A DNA stretch of 41,158 nucleotides from an uncultured Bacteroidales bacterium (GTDB lineage Bacteria > Bacteroidota > Bacteroidia > Bacteroidales > Coprobacteraceae): NCBI GenBank assembly GCA_949297285.1, contig CASFRL010000102.1, forward strand, positions 1 to 41,158, read 5' to 3'. The translations under genes were made by a program, and so were the position numbers. Each line of letters opens with the position of its first letter. The stretch's first letter is position 1. The notes beneath the pieces were generated by a model that did no database searches, was not told the DNA's origin, and worked only from the letters and a program-made list of their open reading frames with translations. Positions 7,302-15,347 of the stretch are shown one piece after another.

Positions 7302-8771
7302 ATGAAATCTAAATTGAAAATTTTTGCTTTTGCATTGATCGGTGCCGTGTGCACAACCGGATTGATGAGTTGTGATAGTGATGACGATAATGGCAATGAC
7401 CTTGTCGGCACCGGAGAAGTTATCGATTTGGGAGATGGATCCGATAATTATGAGATAACATCAGATTTGACATTGACCTATCCTAACACTTACAATTTGA
7501 AAGGGTTTGTCTATGTGCCCGAAGGCAAGACCATAACAATAGAACCGGGTGTAATTATTAAAGGTGATAAAGCCAGCAAAGGTACTCTCATTATCGAGCG
7601 TGGAGGAAAGATTATGGCAAGAGGCGAACAAGATAAACCGATTGTCTTTACTTCGGCTCAAGCTCCCGGCAATCGGAAACCCGGAGACTGGGGCGGTTTG
7701 ATCATCTTGGGTAAAGCTAAAAATAACGCCGGCGAACAGACTATCGAAGGTGGTGTCCGTTCGAAACATGGAGGTAATGATGATGCCGATAACTCAGGTG
7801 TGTTGAGCTATGTACGTGTCGAATTTGCCGGGATAGAATATTCTACCGACAACGAGATCAACGGTATCACCTTCGGATCGGTAGGGACGGGAACCCAAAT
7901 CGATCACCTTCAAGTCTCTTATTCGGGCGATGACAGCTACGAATGGTTTGGCGGTAAAGTAGATGCCCGCTATTTAGTTTCGCTCGGTTGTTGGGATGAC
8001 GATTTTGATACCGACAACGGCTATCAGGGACGCATACAGTTTGCTGCCGCCCTTCGTGATCCGCAATATGCCGACAAATCGTGTTCGAACAGTTTTGAGT
8101 CGGACAACAATAGCTCGGGCAGTGTAATCGACCCGACTACCCGTCCTGTTTTTGCCAATGTCTCACTTTTCGGTCCGGTTACCGATCCGGCCAATTATCA
8201 AGACAAAGGAAATGATAAAGGAAGTACGATGGGTTGTTTTCAGGCCGGAGTACAGATACGTCGTAGCTCGAATTGCAATTTGTTCAATTCTGTCATAGCC
8301 GGATATCCGATCGGCTTGATCATTGAAAATGATAAAACAGGCTCTAACTCTCAAGAATCTGCTACGGCAGGTACATTGAATATCTCGGGTTGTGTCATTG
8401 CCGGATGCCAAAAGGCTTTCCAAGATAAAGCCTTGAACCCGAAAAATCGTGAGAGTGTTATTAATCCTTCCGATCCCGGAACATTCGTAAGCTCCTATTG
8501 GGCTACCGCGGCACTTTCCAATACCGGCGCATTTGCCTCGATCTCTGATCTGAAATTGAAAGGAAATCCCCAATCGCTGAATACCGTTCCCGACATGTGC
8601 CCGAGTGCAGATAGTCCGTTGGCTACCGGAGCTGTATGGACCAATAGCTATGTAAACAACTCGTTCTTTACACAAACGGCTTATCGAGGAGCTTTCGGCC
8701 CTACGGAGACCGCATCGGACAACTGGATGAGCGGATGGACAAACTTCGATCCCCAGAATACAGCATATTGA
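7302..8771 (+). CDS. Surface lipoprotein with beta-helix-like repeats
   Basis: This lipoprotein has 489 residues. The signal peptide ends LMSC with the lipidated Cys at residue 24, followed directly by DSDDDNGND. Such an acidic run just after the Cys matches the lipoprotein export signal described for Bacteroidota, so surface exposure is likely. The body (about 60-400) is rich in short turns such as GVIIKGDKASKGTLIIERGGKIMARG-type strands, GDWGGLIILG and repeated valine/isoleucine ladders, suggesting a right-handed parallel beta-helix. I do not recognise an enzymatic motif. The gene follows the TonB receptor by 23 bases and ends before a 12-bp hairpin terminator, so the pair forms a unit. It may be a ligand-capture partner for the receptor, taking the place that SusD holds in glycan systems; this is inference. 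Confidence 0.75.
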   Translation: MKSKLKIFAFALIGAVCTTGLMSCDSDDDNGNDLVGTGEVIDLGDGSDNYEITSDLTLTYPNTYNLKGFVYVPEGKTITIEPGVIIKGDKASKGTLIIERGGKIMARGEQDKPIVFTSAQAPGNRKPGDWGGLIILGKAKNNAGEQTIEGGVRSKHGGNDDADNSGVLSYVRVEFAGIEYSTDNEINGITFGSVGTGTQIDHLQVSYSGDDSYEWFGGKVDARYLVSLGCWDDDFDTDNGYQGRIQFAAALRDPQYADKSCSNSFESDNNSSGSVIDPTTRPVFANVSLFGPVTDPANYQDKGNDKGSTMGCFQAGVQIRRSSNCNLFNSVIAGYPIGLIIENDKTGSNSQESATAGTLNISGCVIAGCQKAFQDKALNPKNRESVINPSDPGTFVSSYWATAALSNTGAFASISDLKLKGNPQSLNTVPDMCPSADSPLATGAVWTNSYVNNSFFTQTAYRGAFGPTETASDNWMSGWTNFDPQNTAY

Positions 8772-8792
8772 TTAGATTCTTAATTTTGCAGG

Positions 8793-8821
8793 GAAGAGAG
8801 GAAAGTGATTTTTCTCTCTTC
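8793..8821 (+). terminator. Terminator hairpin after receptor-lipoprotein pair
   Basis: GAAGAGAGGAAA pairs with TTTTCTCTCTTC (one G.T wobble) around a five-base loop, 22 bases past the lipoprotein stop codon. No long T-run follows, so the call rests on stem length and position. Confidence 0.5.
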
Positions 8822-9117
8822 TCCAGCGTATCGCACTTCGGTTTGGGTATGTGCCTGATAAAGATATTTTCGGAGATTGCATTTTCTTTTTATCCCGATT
8901 TTAGGGTTAAAGATATATTTGTACTTTTGTGGAGAAAATTTTTAAACGGATATTTTTGTCTTTTTTGATACCATTTGGAGCGTCAAAGACAATTTATCGA
9001 ACGTTTTTGAGTTAATAAATAAAGGAAGCAATCAGCCGGACATTGAATAATTTCGAACGCTGAAATAAAAAAAAGATGCCTGCCCCGGTTCGTTTTGTTT
9101 TTCGGGGAGCATTTATC
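8822..9117 (+). promoter_or_regulatory. por operon upstream region
   Basis: This AT-rich intergenic stretch contains no gene. TACTTTTG at 8922-8929 matches the Bacteroidota -7 consensus TAnnTTTG. The expected -33 TTTG is only partly present (TTTTAG around 8899-8904). The leader to the porP ATG at 9118 would be about 180 bases, long enough for post-transcriptional control, but I see no named riboswitch. Confidence 0.45.
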
Positions 9118-10065
9118 ATGAGGATAAAAAAAATCATATCGCTGTTTTTATTGTCGCTCGGCCTTGTAGAGGCGCGGGCGCAAGTCGATGCCCAGTTTAG
9201 CCAGTATTGGGCATTACCTAACTATTACAATGCCGGAGCGATAGGGTTGGATGAAAAAATGCATATCCGGGCAAGTTCTCGTCAACAATGGGTCGGAATG
9301 CCCGGTGCCCCTAAGACGTTTTTAGTCTCTGCCGATATGCCTTTTCGCCTGTTCAAGCAAAACCATGGCGTAGGATTGTCGATGGCCAATGAAACACTCG
9401 GTTTGTATTCGAATATGACAATAGCCCTCCAGTATGCATATAAAGTGCAATTGTGGCAGGGACAGCTCAGCTTGGGATTGCAACTGGGATTGCTCGACCA
9501 ACGGTTCGACGGGACAGAAGTCTATATCCCCGAAAGCGATTATCACAACTCTTCGGATGACGGAATCCCCCAAACCGAGCTGCAGGGAATGGCTTTCGAT
9601 ATGGGATTCGGCGTCTATTATTCCCATAAGTATTTCTATGCCGGTCTTTCGTCGACACACCTCACTCAACCGGTGATTACATTCGACGAAAAATATGAAA
9701 CTTATACCAATCGGTCATATTATTTTATCGCCGGAGGCAATATTCCTTTTAAAAATGCGTTATATGAGTTGCAGCCCTCACTTTTGTTGAAGACGACGTT
9801 TCAATTTACGCAAGCCGAGTTGACTGCCCGTCTGCGCTACAACAAGTTTCTGTGGGGAGGATTGTCTTATCGGTGGAAAGACGCATTAGTGATTATGATA
9901 GGTGCTGACTATAAAAACTTTATATTGGGATACTCTTATGACTATCCGGTTTCGGCCATTATCAAGGCAAGTAGCGGAAGCCATGAAGTTTTTTTAGGTT
10001 ATAGCTTAAAAATGGATTTTTCAAATAAGAACAAGAATAAACATAAAAGTATTCGGATACTGTAA
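9118..10065 (+). CDS. porP: Type IX secretion outer-membrane protein PorP/SprF family
   Basis: PorP-family proteins are outer-membrane beta-barrel-like components linked to the PorK/N ring of the type IX secretion system. The open frame extends to 9076, but the ATG at 9118 gives a proper signal peptide (MRIKKIISLFLLSLG..EARAQ), so the mature protein starts with VDAQFSQYW, typical of the family. The product has 315 residues. The remainder is rich in aromatic beta-strand patterns (YNAGAIGL, QQWVGMPGAPKTF, GFGVYYSHKYFYAGLS). It is the first gene of the por cluster; porK begins three bases after its stop. Family members vary and several paralogues may occur per genome; position next to porKLMN supports the PorP name. 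Confidence 0.88.
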   Translation: MRIKKIISLFLLSLGLVEARAQVDAQFSQYWALPNYYNAGAIGLDEKMHIRASSRQQWVGMPGAPKTFLVSADMPFRLFKQNHGVGLSMANETLGLYSNMTIALQYAYKVQLWQGQLSLGLQLGLLDQRFDGTEVYIPESDYHNSSDDGIPQTELQGMAFDMGFGVYYSHKYFYAGLSSTHLTQPVITFDEKYETYTNRSYYFIAGGNIPFKNALYELQPSLLLKTTFQFTQAELTARLRYNKFLWGGLSYRWKDALVIMIGADYKNFILGYSYDYPVSAIIKASSGSHEVFLGYSLKMDFSNKNKNKHKSIRIL

Positions 10066-10068
10066 TTT

Positions 10069-11484
10069 ATGAAAAAGATCATGTTATTTTTGGCAATCGT
10101 GAGCCTACTGGTATCTTGTGCTCCCTCTTCCTCGCCCAGCGGTGGTGAAGTTGTCGGGGTGGGCGGTACGGCTTTCGGTGAGCCCACACCTTACGGAATG
10201 GTATTGGTAAAGCGCGGTTCTTTTGAAATAGGTCCGTCCGAGAAAGATACGCTTTGGGGAACCCCCCAGACGGCCAAAGGAATTTCTATCGATGCCTTTT
10301 GGATGGATGAAACCGAGATAACCAATTCAGAGTATAAACAGTTTGTATATTGGGTACGGGACTCTATCATTCGTGAGCGTCTTGCCGATCCGGCTTTCGG
10401 AGGCAACGAAGCATTCAAGATAGAAGAAGACCGGGAGGGTAATCCCGTAAAACCGCATTTGAATTGGGCTAAGGCGATACCTTGGCGCAATCCCACCGAA
10501 GATGAAGCTCGGGCTATCGAGAGCATTTATCGGATCAATCCCATTACCGGTGCAAGAGAATTGGATGTCAGACAACTTAATTACCGGTATGAGGTCTTTA
10601 ATTATGTCGAAGCCGCAAAACGGAAACACCGTCTCGATCCGGCACGCCGTATTCTGAATACGGATATACAGCCCGATCCTGAAGCCGAAATACTGATCTC
10701 GAAAGATACGGCGTTTTTTGATGACGAAGGGCGTATTGTTACGCAAACGGTTGTCCGTCCATTGCAGAGCGAGTTTGATTTCCTGAATACGTATATAATC
10801 AATATCTATCCCGATTCTACGTCATGGGTAAATGACTTTGACAATGCGTACAACGAACCTTACATGCGTATGTATTTTGCACATCCGGGATATAATGATT
10901 ATCCGGTAGTCGGCGTTTCTTGGGAACAAGCGACCGCATTTTGCGTATGGCGCACCAATTATCTGCTATCCGGCATCAAAGGTGCTTCCTTCATCGAACC
11001 CTATCGTCTGCCTACTGAGGCCGAATGGGAGTATGCCGCTCGTTCGGGGAAAAATGAAAACAAATATCCGTGGTCTGAAGATGCCCCGATGTCGGATAAA
11101 GGCTGTTTCTATGCCAATTTCAAACCGCAAAAAGGAAATTATGTAAAAGACGGGAACTTGATTACTTCCCGTGTAGGAACCTATCCGCCCAATGAATTCG
11201 GGCTGTATGACATGGCCGGGAATGTTTCGGAGTGGACTTCGACGGCTTATACCGAAGGCGGCAATCTTTATACCAGCGATATGAACCCCGATTATCGCTA
11301 TAACGCTGCAAAAGAAGATCCCTATCGGATGAAACGGAAAATCGTTCGCGGAGGTTCGTGGAAAGACGTATCGAATTTTGTCCGTTCAGACATCCGCATG
11401 TGGGAATATCAAAACGAACAACGTTCTTATATCGGATTCCGTTGCGTTCGTTCGCAAGTGGGATTTGCAAAAGGCCGCAAATAA
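10069..11484 (+). CDS. porK: Type IX secretion lipoprotein PorK/GldK
   Basis: PorK (GldK in gliding Flavobacteria) is an outer-membrane lipoprotein that forms the large periplasmic ring of the type IX system together with PorN. The signal peptide ends VSC with Cys at residue 17. The following residues (APSSSPSGG) lack the acidic surface-export signal, which fits a protein facing the periplasm. The rest is a formylglycine-generating-enzyme-like (FGE-sulfatase) fold: AFWMDETEITNSEY near 82-95, RLPTEAEWEYAARSG near 313, YDMAGNVSEW near 381, VRGGSW near 427 and YIGFRCVR near 454. The length of 471 residues is usual. The protein is structural in this context, not a sulfatase activator. It is followed 25 bases later by porL. 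Confidence 0.93.
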   Translation: MKKIMLFLAIVSLLVSCAPSSSPSGGEVVGVGGTAFGEPTPYGMVLVKRGSFEIGPSEKDTLWGTPQTAKGISIDAFWMDETEITNSEYKQFVYWVRDSIIRERLADPAFGGNEAFKIEEDREGNPVKPHLNWAKAIPWRNPTEDEARAIESIYRINPITGARELDVRQLNYRYEVFNYVEAAKRKHRLDPARRILNTDIQPDPEAEILISKDTAFFDDEGRIVTQTVVRPLQSEFDFLNTYIINIYPDSTSWVNDFDNAYNEPYMRMYFAHPGYNDYPVVGVSWEQATAFCVWRTNYLLSGIKGASFIEPYRLPTEAEWEYAARSGKNENKYPWSEDAPMSDKGCFYANFKPQKGNYVKDGNLITSRVGTYPPNEFGLYDMAGNVSEWTSTAYTEGGNLYTSDMNPDYRYNAAKEDPYRMKRKIVRGGSWKDVSNFVRSDIRMWEYQNEQRSYIGFRCVRSQVGFAKGRK

Positions 11485-11509
11485 AAAATAGGATTTAAAG
11501 ATTACCATT

Positions 11510-12535
11510 ATGGGAAAATATAAAAGATATAAAAACCGTATTGAGAAATTCCTTTCGGGTGATTCCGGAAAACGTTTCTTTAATTTTGCATACAGTATCG
11601 GTGCTGCCCTTGTGATTTTGGGAGCATTGTTTAAGATCCTGCACCTTCCGGGCGGTAATTTTATGTTGTCCGTAGGTATGGGGGTGGAAGTATTGATGTT
11701 CTTGTTAACAGCATTCGACCGTCCTGCCAAGGAATATAATTGGGAAGAGGTATTCCCTGTTTTATCGACCAAAGACCCCGAAGATCGTCCCGACTTTAAT
11801 GGAAACCAAGGGGGCGGAGTTATTGTGAAAGGCGGTATCGGGGGAACCGGAACGGTAGTCGTTAATGGCGGTGTCTCCGAAATTCCCGTTTCGCCCGACG
11901 AAGCCAAGAAAATTGCAGGTATCCCCTCGGATATCCAACTCGGAGAAGAAGATACACAAAGCCTTTCGGCAAGTATCCAAAAACTTTCGGCTGCAGCCGA
12001 CCAGCTTTCGCGTATGGCCGAATTGACCGATGCAACCCAGAACTATCTGAGCCAGTTGTCGGAGATCTCTACACAAATGAATCTGTTTAAAGAAGCTACA
12101 CGCTCCTTGACCGAAGTTTCCAATATCTTGCTCAATTCTTACAAGAGCATTACTGAAAATTCGGAAGGCATCTCTGATCATTCTCAAGGATATGTTACCC
12201 AAATGGAAGATCTGAACCGGAATTTGGCCGGACTGAATACGATTTATGAAATACAGTTGAAGAGCATCAGCTCGCAACTCGACAGCATCGATCGGGTCAA
12301 TGCCGGATTGAAGAGTATTCGGGATATGTATGAACATTCGATGAGCGATAGCAGCCGCTATTGTGAAGAGACTGAAAAGATGACAAAATATATGGCGCAA
12401 TTGAATGCCGTATATGAAAACATGCTTGCGGCGATGACCGTAAATATGTATAATCGTCCGATGACGCCTCCGCAACCGCCTGTTTCGCAGGCCGCTCCCG
12501 AAGCAAAAGAAAACGAAACGGTTACCAATAAATAG
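11510..12535 (+). CDS. porL: Type IX secretion motor protein PorL/GldL
   Basis: PorL and PorM form the inner-membrane motor that converts the proton gradient into movement for type IX secretion. Two transmembrane helices sit near the N-terminus (about 24-44 and 50-69), joined by the tight turn HLPGGN. Glu60 in the second helix (MGVEVLMF) corresponds by position to the conserved buried glutamate essential in GldL. The remaining cytoplasmic part is glycine-rich (about 100-120) and then a long predicted coiled coil (about 150-310). The length is 341 residues. The tail is proline-rich (MTPPQPPVSQ). porM starts six bases after the stop, which supports translational coupling and fixed stoichiometry. 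Confidence 0.93.
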   Translation: MGKYKRYKNRIEKFLSGDSGKRFFNFAYSIGAALVILGALFKILHLPGGNFMLSVGMGVEVLMFLLTAFDRPAKEYNWEEVFPVLSTKDPEDRPDFNGNQGGGVIVKGGIGGTGTVVVNGGVSEIPVSPDEAKKIAGIPSDIQLGEEDTQSLSASIQKLSAAADQLSRMAELTDATQNYLSQLSEISTQMNLFKEATRSLTEVSNILLNSYKSITENSEGISDHSQGYVTQMEDLNRNLAGLNTIYEIQLKSISSQLDSIDRVNAGLKSIRDMYEHSMSDSSRYCEETEKMTKYMAQLNAVYENMLAAMTVNMYNRPMTPPQPPVSQAAPEAKENETVTNK

Positions 12536-12541
12536 TAAATT

Positions 12542-14107
12542 ATGGCATCTCCTAATTCAAATCTTTCTCCTCGGCAGAAGATGATAAATTTGATGTACAT
12601 AGTCTTGACGGCTATGTTGGCATTGAATGTATCGTCCGATGTATTGAATGGATTTAAGCAAGTGGATGAGGGATTGGTACGTACGACACAAAATTCGACC
12701 ATACAGAATCAGGCTCTATATAATGAACTTTCGGCGTTTAACCAGACCAATCCTGAAAAGTCGGGTGCATGGTATGGCAAGGCAACAGAAGTAAAAAAAC
12801 GTACAGAGTCTCTTTATCAATATCTCGATGAATTGAAACTGCGTATTGTCCGCCAGGCCGATGGAGAAGATGGTAATGTAAACAATATCGAGCGCCAAGA
12901 TGATCTCGAAGCCGCATCTTATGTGATGCTCTCTCCGCGTACGGGAGAAGGAAAAAAACTTCGGACAGCATTGGAGCAATACAGTGAGTTTGTCGCTCCG
13001 ATGATCTCTGATACCGTTCGGCGCAGAATTATATATAACTATTTGTATCCGCGCATTGCCGGGAAACCGAGCCAAAAGAATAAAAACTGGGAAGAAGTGA
13101 TGTTCGAGAATATGCCCGTTATCGCAGCGGTTACATTACTGAGCAAGATACAAAGCGACTTGCGCTATGCCGAAGGTGAGGTCTTGCATGCGTTGCAGAA
13201 AAATATAGACCAAGGCGATGTGCGTGTAAATCAGTTGAACGCGTATGTGATTCCGGTTTCAAAAACCGTGATGAGGGGTGGAAAATATTCTGCCAATATT
13301 GTTTTGGCGGCAATCGATACTACGCAAGCTCCTACGATTTATATCGGAGACAAAAAACTCCCGGAAGAGTCTAACGGCCTTTATGAGTTTGTTTGTAGTC
13401 GGACCGGAGTATTCGATTTTAGCGGATACCTTGAAGTACCGCATGGAGACGGGACGTTGACCCGTCACGATTTTACATCGTCCTATACCGTAATAGAACC
13501 GACGGCAACCGTATCGGCAACCATGATGAATGTCCTTTATGCCGGAATCGATAACCCCATCAGCATTTCGGTGCCGGGTATTCCCACACAGGCCGTGCAG
13601 GCCTCTATGACGGGCGGAACGCTGACCCGTTCGGGAAACAACTGGATTGCACGTCCGGGGAGAGTGGGACAAGATGTTACGATTACCGTTACCGCATCGA
13701 TGGAAGGACGTTCGCAAGTCGTAAATACAACGACGTTCCGTGTTCGGAAATTACCCGATCCCATGCCTTATATCGCCTATAAGGATGATAAGGGGAATGA
13801 ACAACGCTATAAAGGAGGGAAACCATTCCCGAAACGGATATTACTATCAGCACCGGGAATACAAGCCGCAATAGATGATGATTTGTTGAATGTCTCTTAT
13901 CGGGTTTTACAGTTTGAAACCGTGTTTTTTGACTCGATGGGGAACGTAATACCTGAAGTTTCTGACGGAGCCTCATTCTCACAACGGCAGAAAGATGCAT
14001 TCCGTCGGCTTTCTCGAGGAAAACGTTTTTATATTTCTCGTGTGAGGGCTGTCGGTCCTGATGGGATAGAGCGAGACTTGTCTCCGATAGAAGTGATAGT
14101 AAATTGA
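12542..14107 (+). CDS. porM: Type IX secretion motor protein PorM/GldM
   Basis: PorM is a dimeric inner-membrane protein whose single N-terminal helix packs with PorL and whose long periplasmic arm reaches the PorK/N ring. The N-terminus NLSPRQKMINLMYIVLTAML shows the characteristic short cytoplasmic segment with Arg11 followed by one transmembrane helix (about 14-35). The periplasmic part (about 40-521) contains the family's helical first domain and later Ig-like beta domains, with valine- and threonine-rich strands such as VTITVTASMEGRSQVV. The length of 521 residues is normal. It lies six bases after porL and is followed by porN, whose ATG is about 34 bases beyond the stop. Confidence 0.94.
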   Translation: MASPNSNLSPRQKMINLMYIVLTAMLALNVSSDVLNGFKQVDEGLVRTTQNSTIQNQALYNELSAFNQTNPEKSGAWYGKATEVKKRTESLYQYLDELKLRIVRQADGEDGNVNNIERQDDLEAASYVMLSPRTGEGKKLRTALEQYSEFVAPMISDTVRRRIIYNYLYPRIAGKPSQKNKNWEEVMFENMPVIAAVTLLSKIQSDLRYAEGEVLHALQKNIDQGDVRVNQLNAYVIPVSKTVMRGGKYSANIVLAAIDTTQAPTIYIGDKKLPEESNGLYEFVCSRTGVFDFSGYLEVPHGDGTLTRHDFTSSYTVIEPTATVSATMMNVLYAGIDNPISISVPGIPTQAVQASMTGGTLTRSGNNWIARPGRVGQDVTITVTASMEGRSQVVNTTTFRVRKLPDPMPYIAYKDDKGNEQRYKGGKPFPKRILLSAPGIQAAIDDDLLNVSYRVLQFETVFFDSMGNVIPEVSDGASFSQRQKDAFRRLSRGKRFYISRVRAVGPDGIERDLSPIEVIVN

Positions 14108-14140
14108 TAGTAATTGAAAAGAAGAAATAGAGTAGAGCAT

Positions 14141-15247
14141 ATGAAAGTAGCAGTAAAAGGAGTTATTTCGGTGGTTTGCCTTTTCATGGCGATGCCATTG
14201 CTTCAGGCTCAGAACAATAACAACAGTAGTACGGTACGTACCGGTGTAGTCGGCAGTTCGAACACTAATCCGTCTTCTTCTATCTCGGTGCGGGCAAAAT
14301 CTCTATATGAGAAAGAGGCTACTTCGCCGGCCGATATCCCTTGGATGCGGGTTATCTATCGTTCCTTAGATTTGAAGCAGGAAAAAAATATGCCGTTATA
14401 CTATCCTGAAGAGCCGACCGAAAATCAAGAAAATCTTTTTCGATTGATTATGCGGCTATTAACGGAAAATAAGATTTCGGCGTATGAATATCTCGACGGG
14501 CGGGAAGTGTTTACCGACCAGTATAAAATGAATTTGAAAGATCTTCTGGACAAATTCCATATCCTGTATGAGGAAAAAGAGGGACGGACGTCCAAGAGTA
14601 CCCGTTATATTGTCAATGAGAGCGATGTGCCTTCGAACGAGGTCCTTTCTTACTATATTCGGGAAAAGTGGATGTTCGATCAGCGGAATTCGGGCTTGAT
14701 CTCGGAAATAGAAGCGATTTGTCCCATATTGCATCGTGTCGGCGATTTCGGAGGCGAGGCAATGACCTATCCGATGTTTTGGGTCAAGTATGAAGACCTG
14801 CGTCCCTATATGGCACAGCAGTATATTCTGACAGATAATGAAAATAACGTACAGAATTATACGTATGACGATTATTTCAAAATGAGAATGTTCGACGGGA
14901 AGATTTATAAAACTACCAATTTGCGCAATATGTCGTTGATGCAGTTGTATGATACGGCCGAAAAGCAGGATAGTGCACGGGCTGGAATCGAGAAACAGTT
15001 GCAGAATTTTGAGAATAGTCTTTGGGTCGCATCTCCGGTCGCTGTCGAAGAGCAATCCAAAAAAGATGCGACGGACAAGAAACAGGAAACCGCCTCTTCT
15101 TCTGATAAAAACACAAAAGAAAAAGCGGTGAAGAGTTCGGTGCGCTCTTCTCGGGGAACTTCTTCTTCCCGTTCAACTGTGAAAAGCAGTTCTTCCCGTT
15201 CATCGTCTAAGGCGGCTCCGGTACGTTCGGTACGAAGAACAAGATAA
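14141..15247 (+). CDS. porN: Type IX secretion ring protein PorN/GldN
   Basis: PorN is the periplasmic partner of PorK in the outer-membrane-associated ring and contacts the PorM arm. The frame opens at a TTG (14114), but the ATG at 14141 gives a clean signal peptide (MKVAVKGVISVVCLF..LLQAQ), so I chose it; the product is 368 residues. The core (about 50-290) contains the family signature WMRVIYRSLDL, the PMFWVKYEDLRPYM block and the DDYFKMRMFDGKIYK block. The last 65 residues or so are highly unusual: almost only Ser, Arg, Lys, Thr and Ala (for example SSRGTSSSRSTVKSSSSR), ending SVRRTR. Such a basic, disordered tail might bind acidic partners or envelope polymers; that is speculation. It is the last gene of the operon, before a strong terminator. 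Confidence 0.92.
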   Translation: MKVAVKGVISVVCLFMAMPLLQAQNNNNSSTVRTGVVGSSNTNPSSSISVRAKSLYEKEATSPADIPWMRVIYRSLDLKQEKNMPLYYPEEPTENQENLFRLIMRLLTENKISAYEYLDGREVFTDQYKMNLKDLLDKFHILYEEKEGRTSKSTRYIVNESDVPSNEVLSYYIREKWMFDQRNSGLISEIEAICPILHRVGDFGGEAMTYPMFWVKYEDLRPYMAQQYILTDNENNVQNYTYDDYFKMRMFDGKIYKTTNLRNMSLMQLYDTAEKQDSARAGIEKQLQNFENSLWVASPVAVEEQSKKDATDKKQETASSSDKNTKEKAVKSSVRSSRGTSSSRSTVKSSSSRSSSKAAPVRSVRRTR

Positions 15248-15276
15248 TAAAGATTTTTGGAAAAATACGATAAGAT

Positions 15277-15317
15277 AAAAAGCGGGCAGAATCTTTACAA
15301 ATTCTGCCCGCTTTTTT
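15277..15317. terminator. Bidirectional terminator, porN / MATE
   Basis: The arms AAAAAGCGGGCAGAAT and ATTCTGCCCGCTTTTT pair perfectly over 16 bases around an eight-base loop. The T-run on the plus strand and A-run on the left make it work in both directions, serving the convergent por operon and the minus-strand MATE gene. Confidence 0.92.
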
Positions 15318-15347
15318 ATGAGGTGGATAGCGCTGAAAAATCGAGTC

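Noticed and set aside
9076..9117. 14-residue extension of PorP
   Set aside because: The extension would bury the signal peptide; the ATG at 9118 starts it properly.
11762..12475. 237-residue minus-strand ORF
   Set aside because: Antisense to porL; no domain and no start context.
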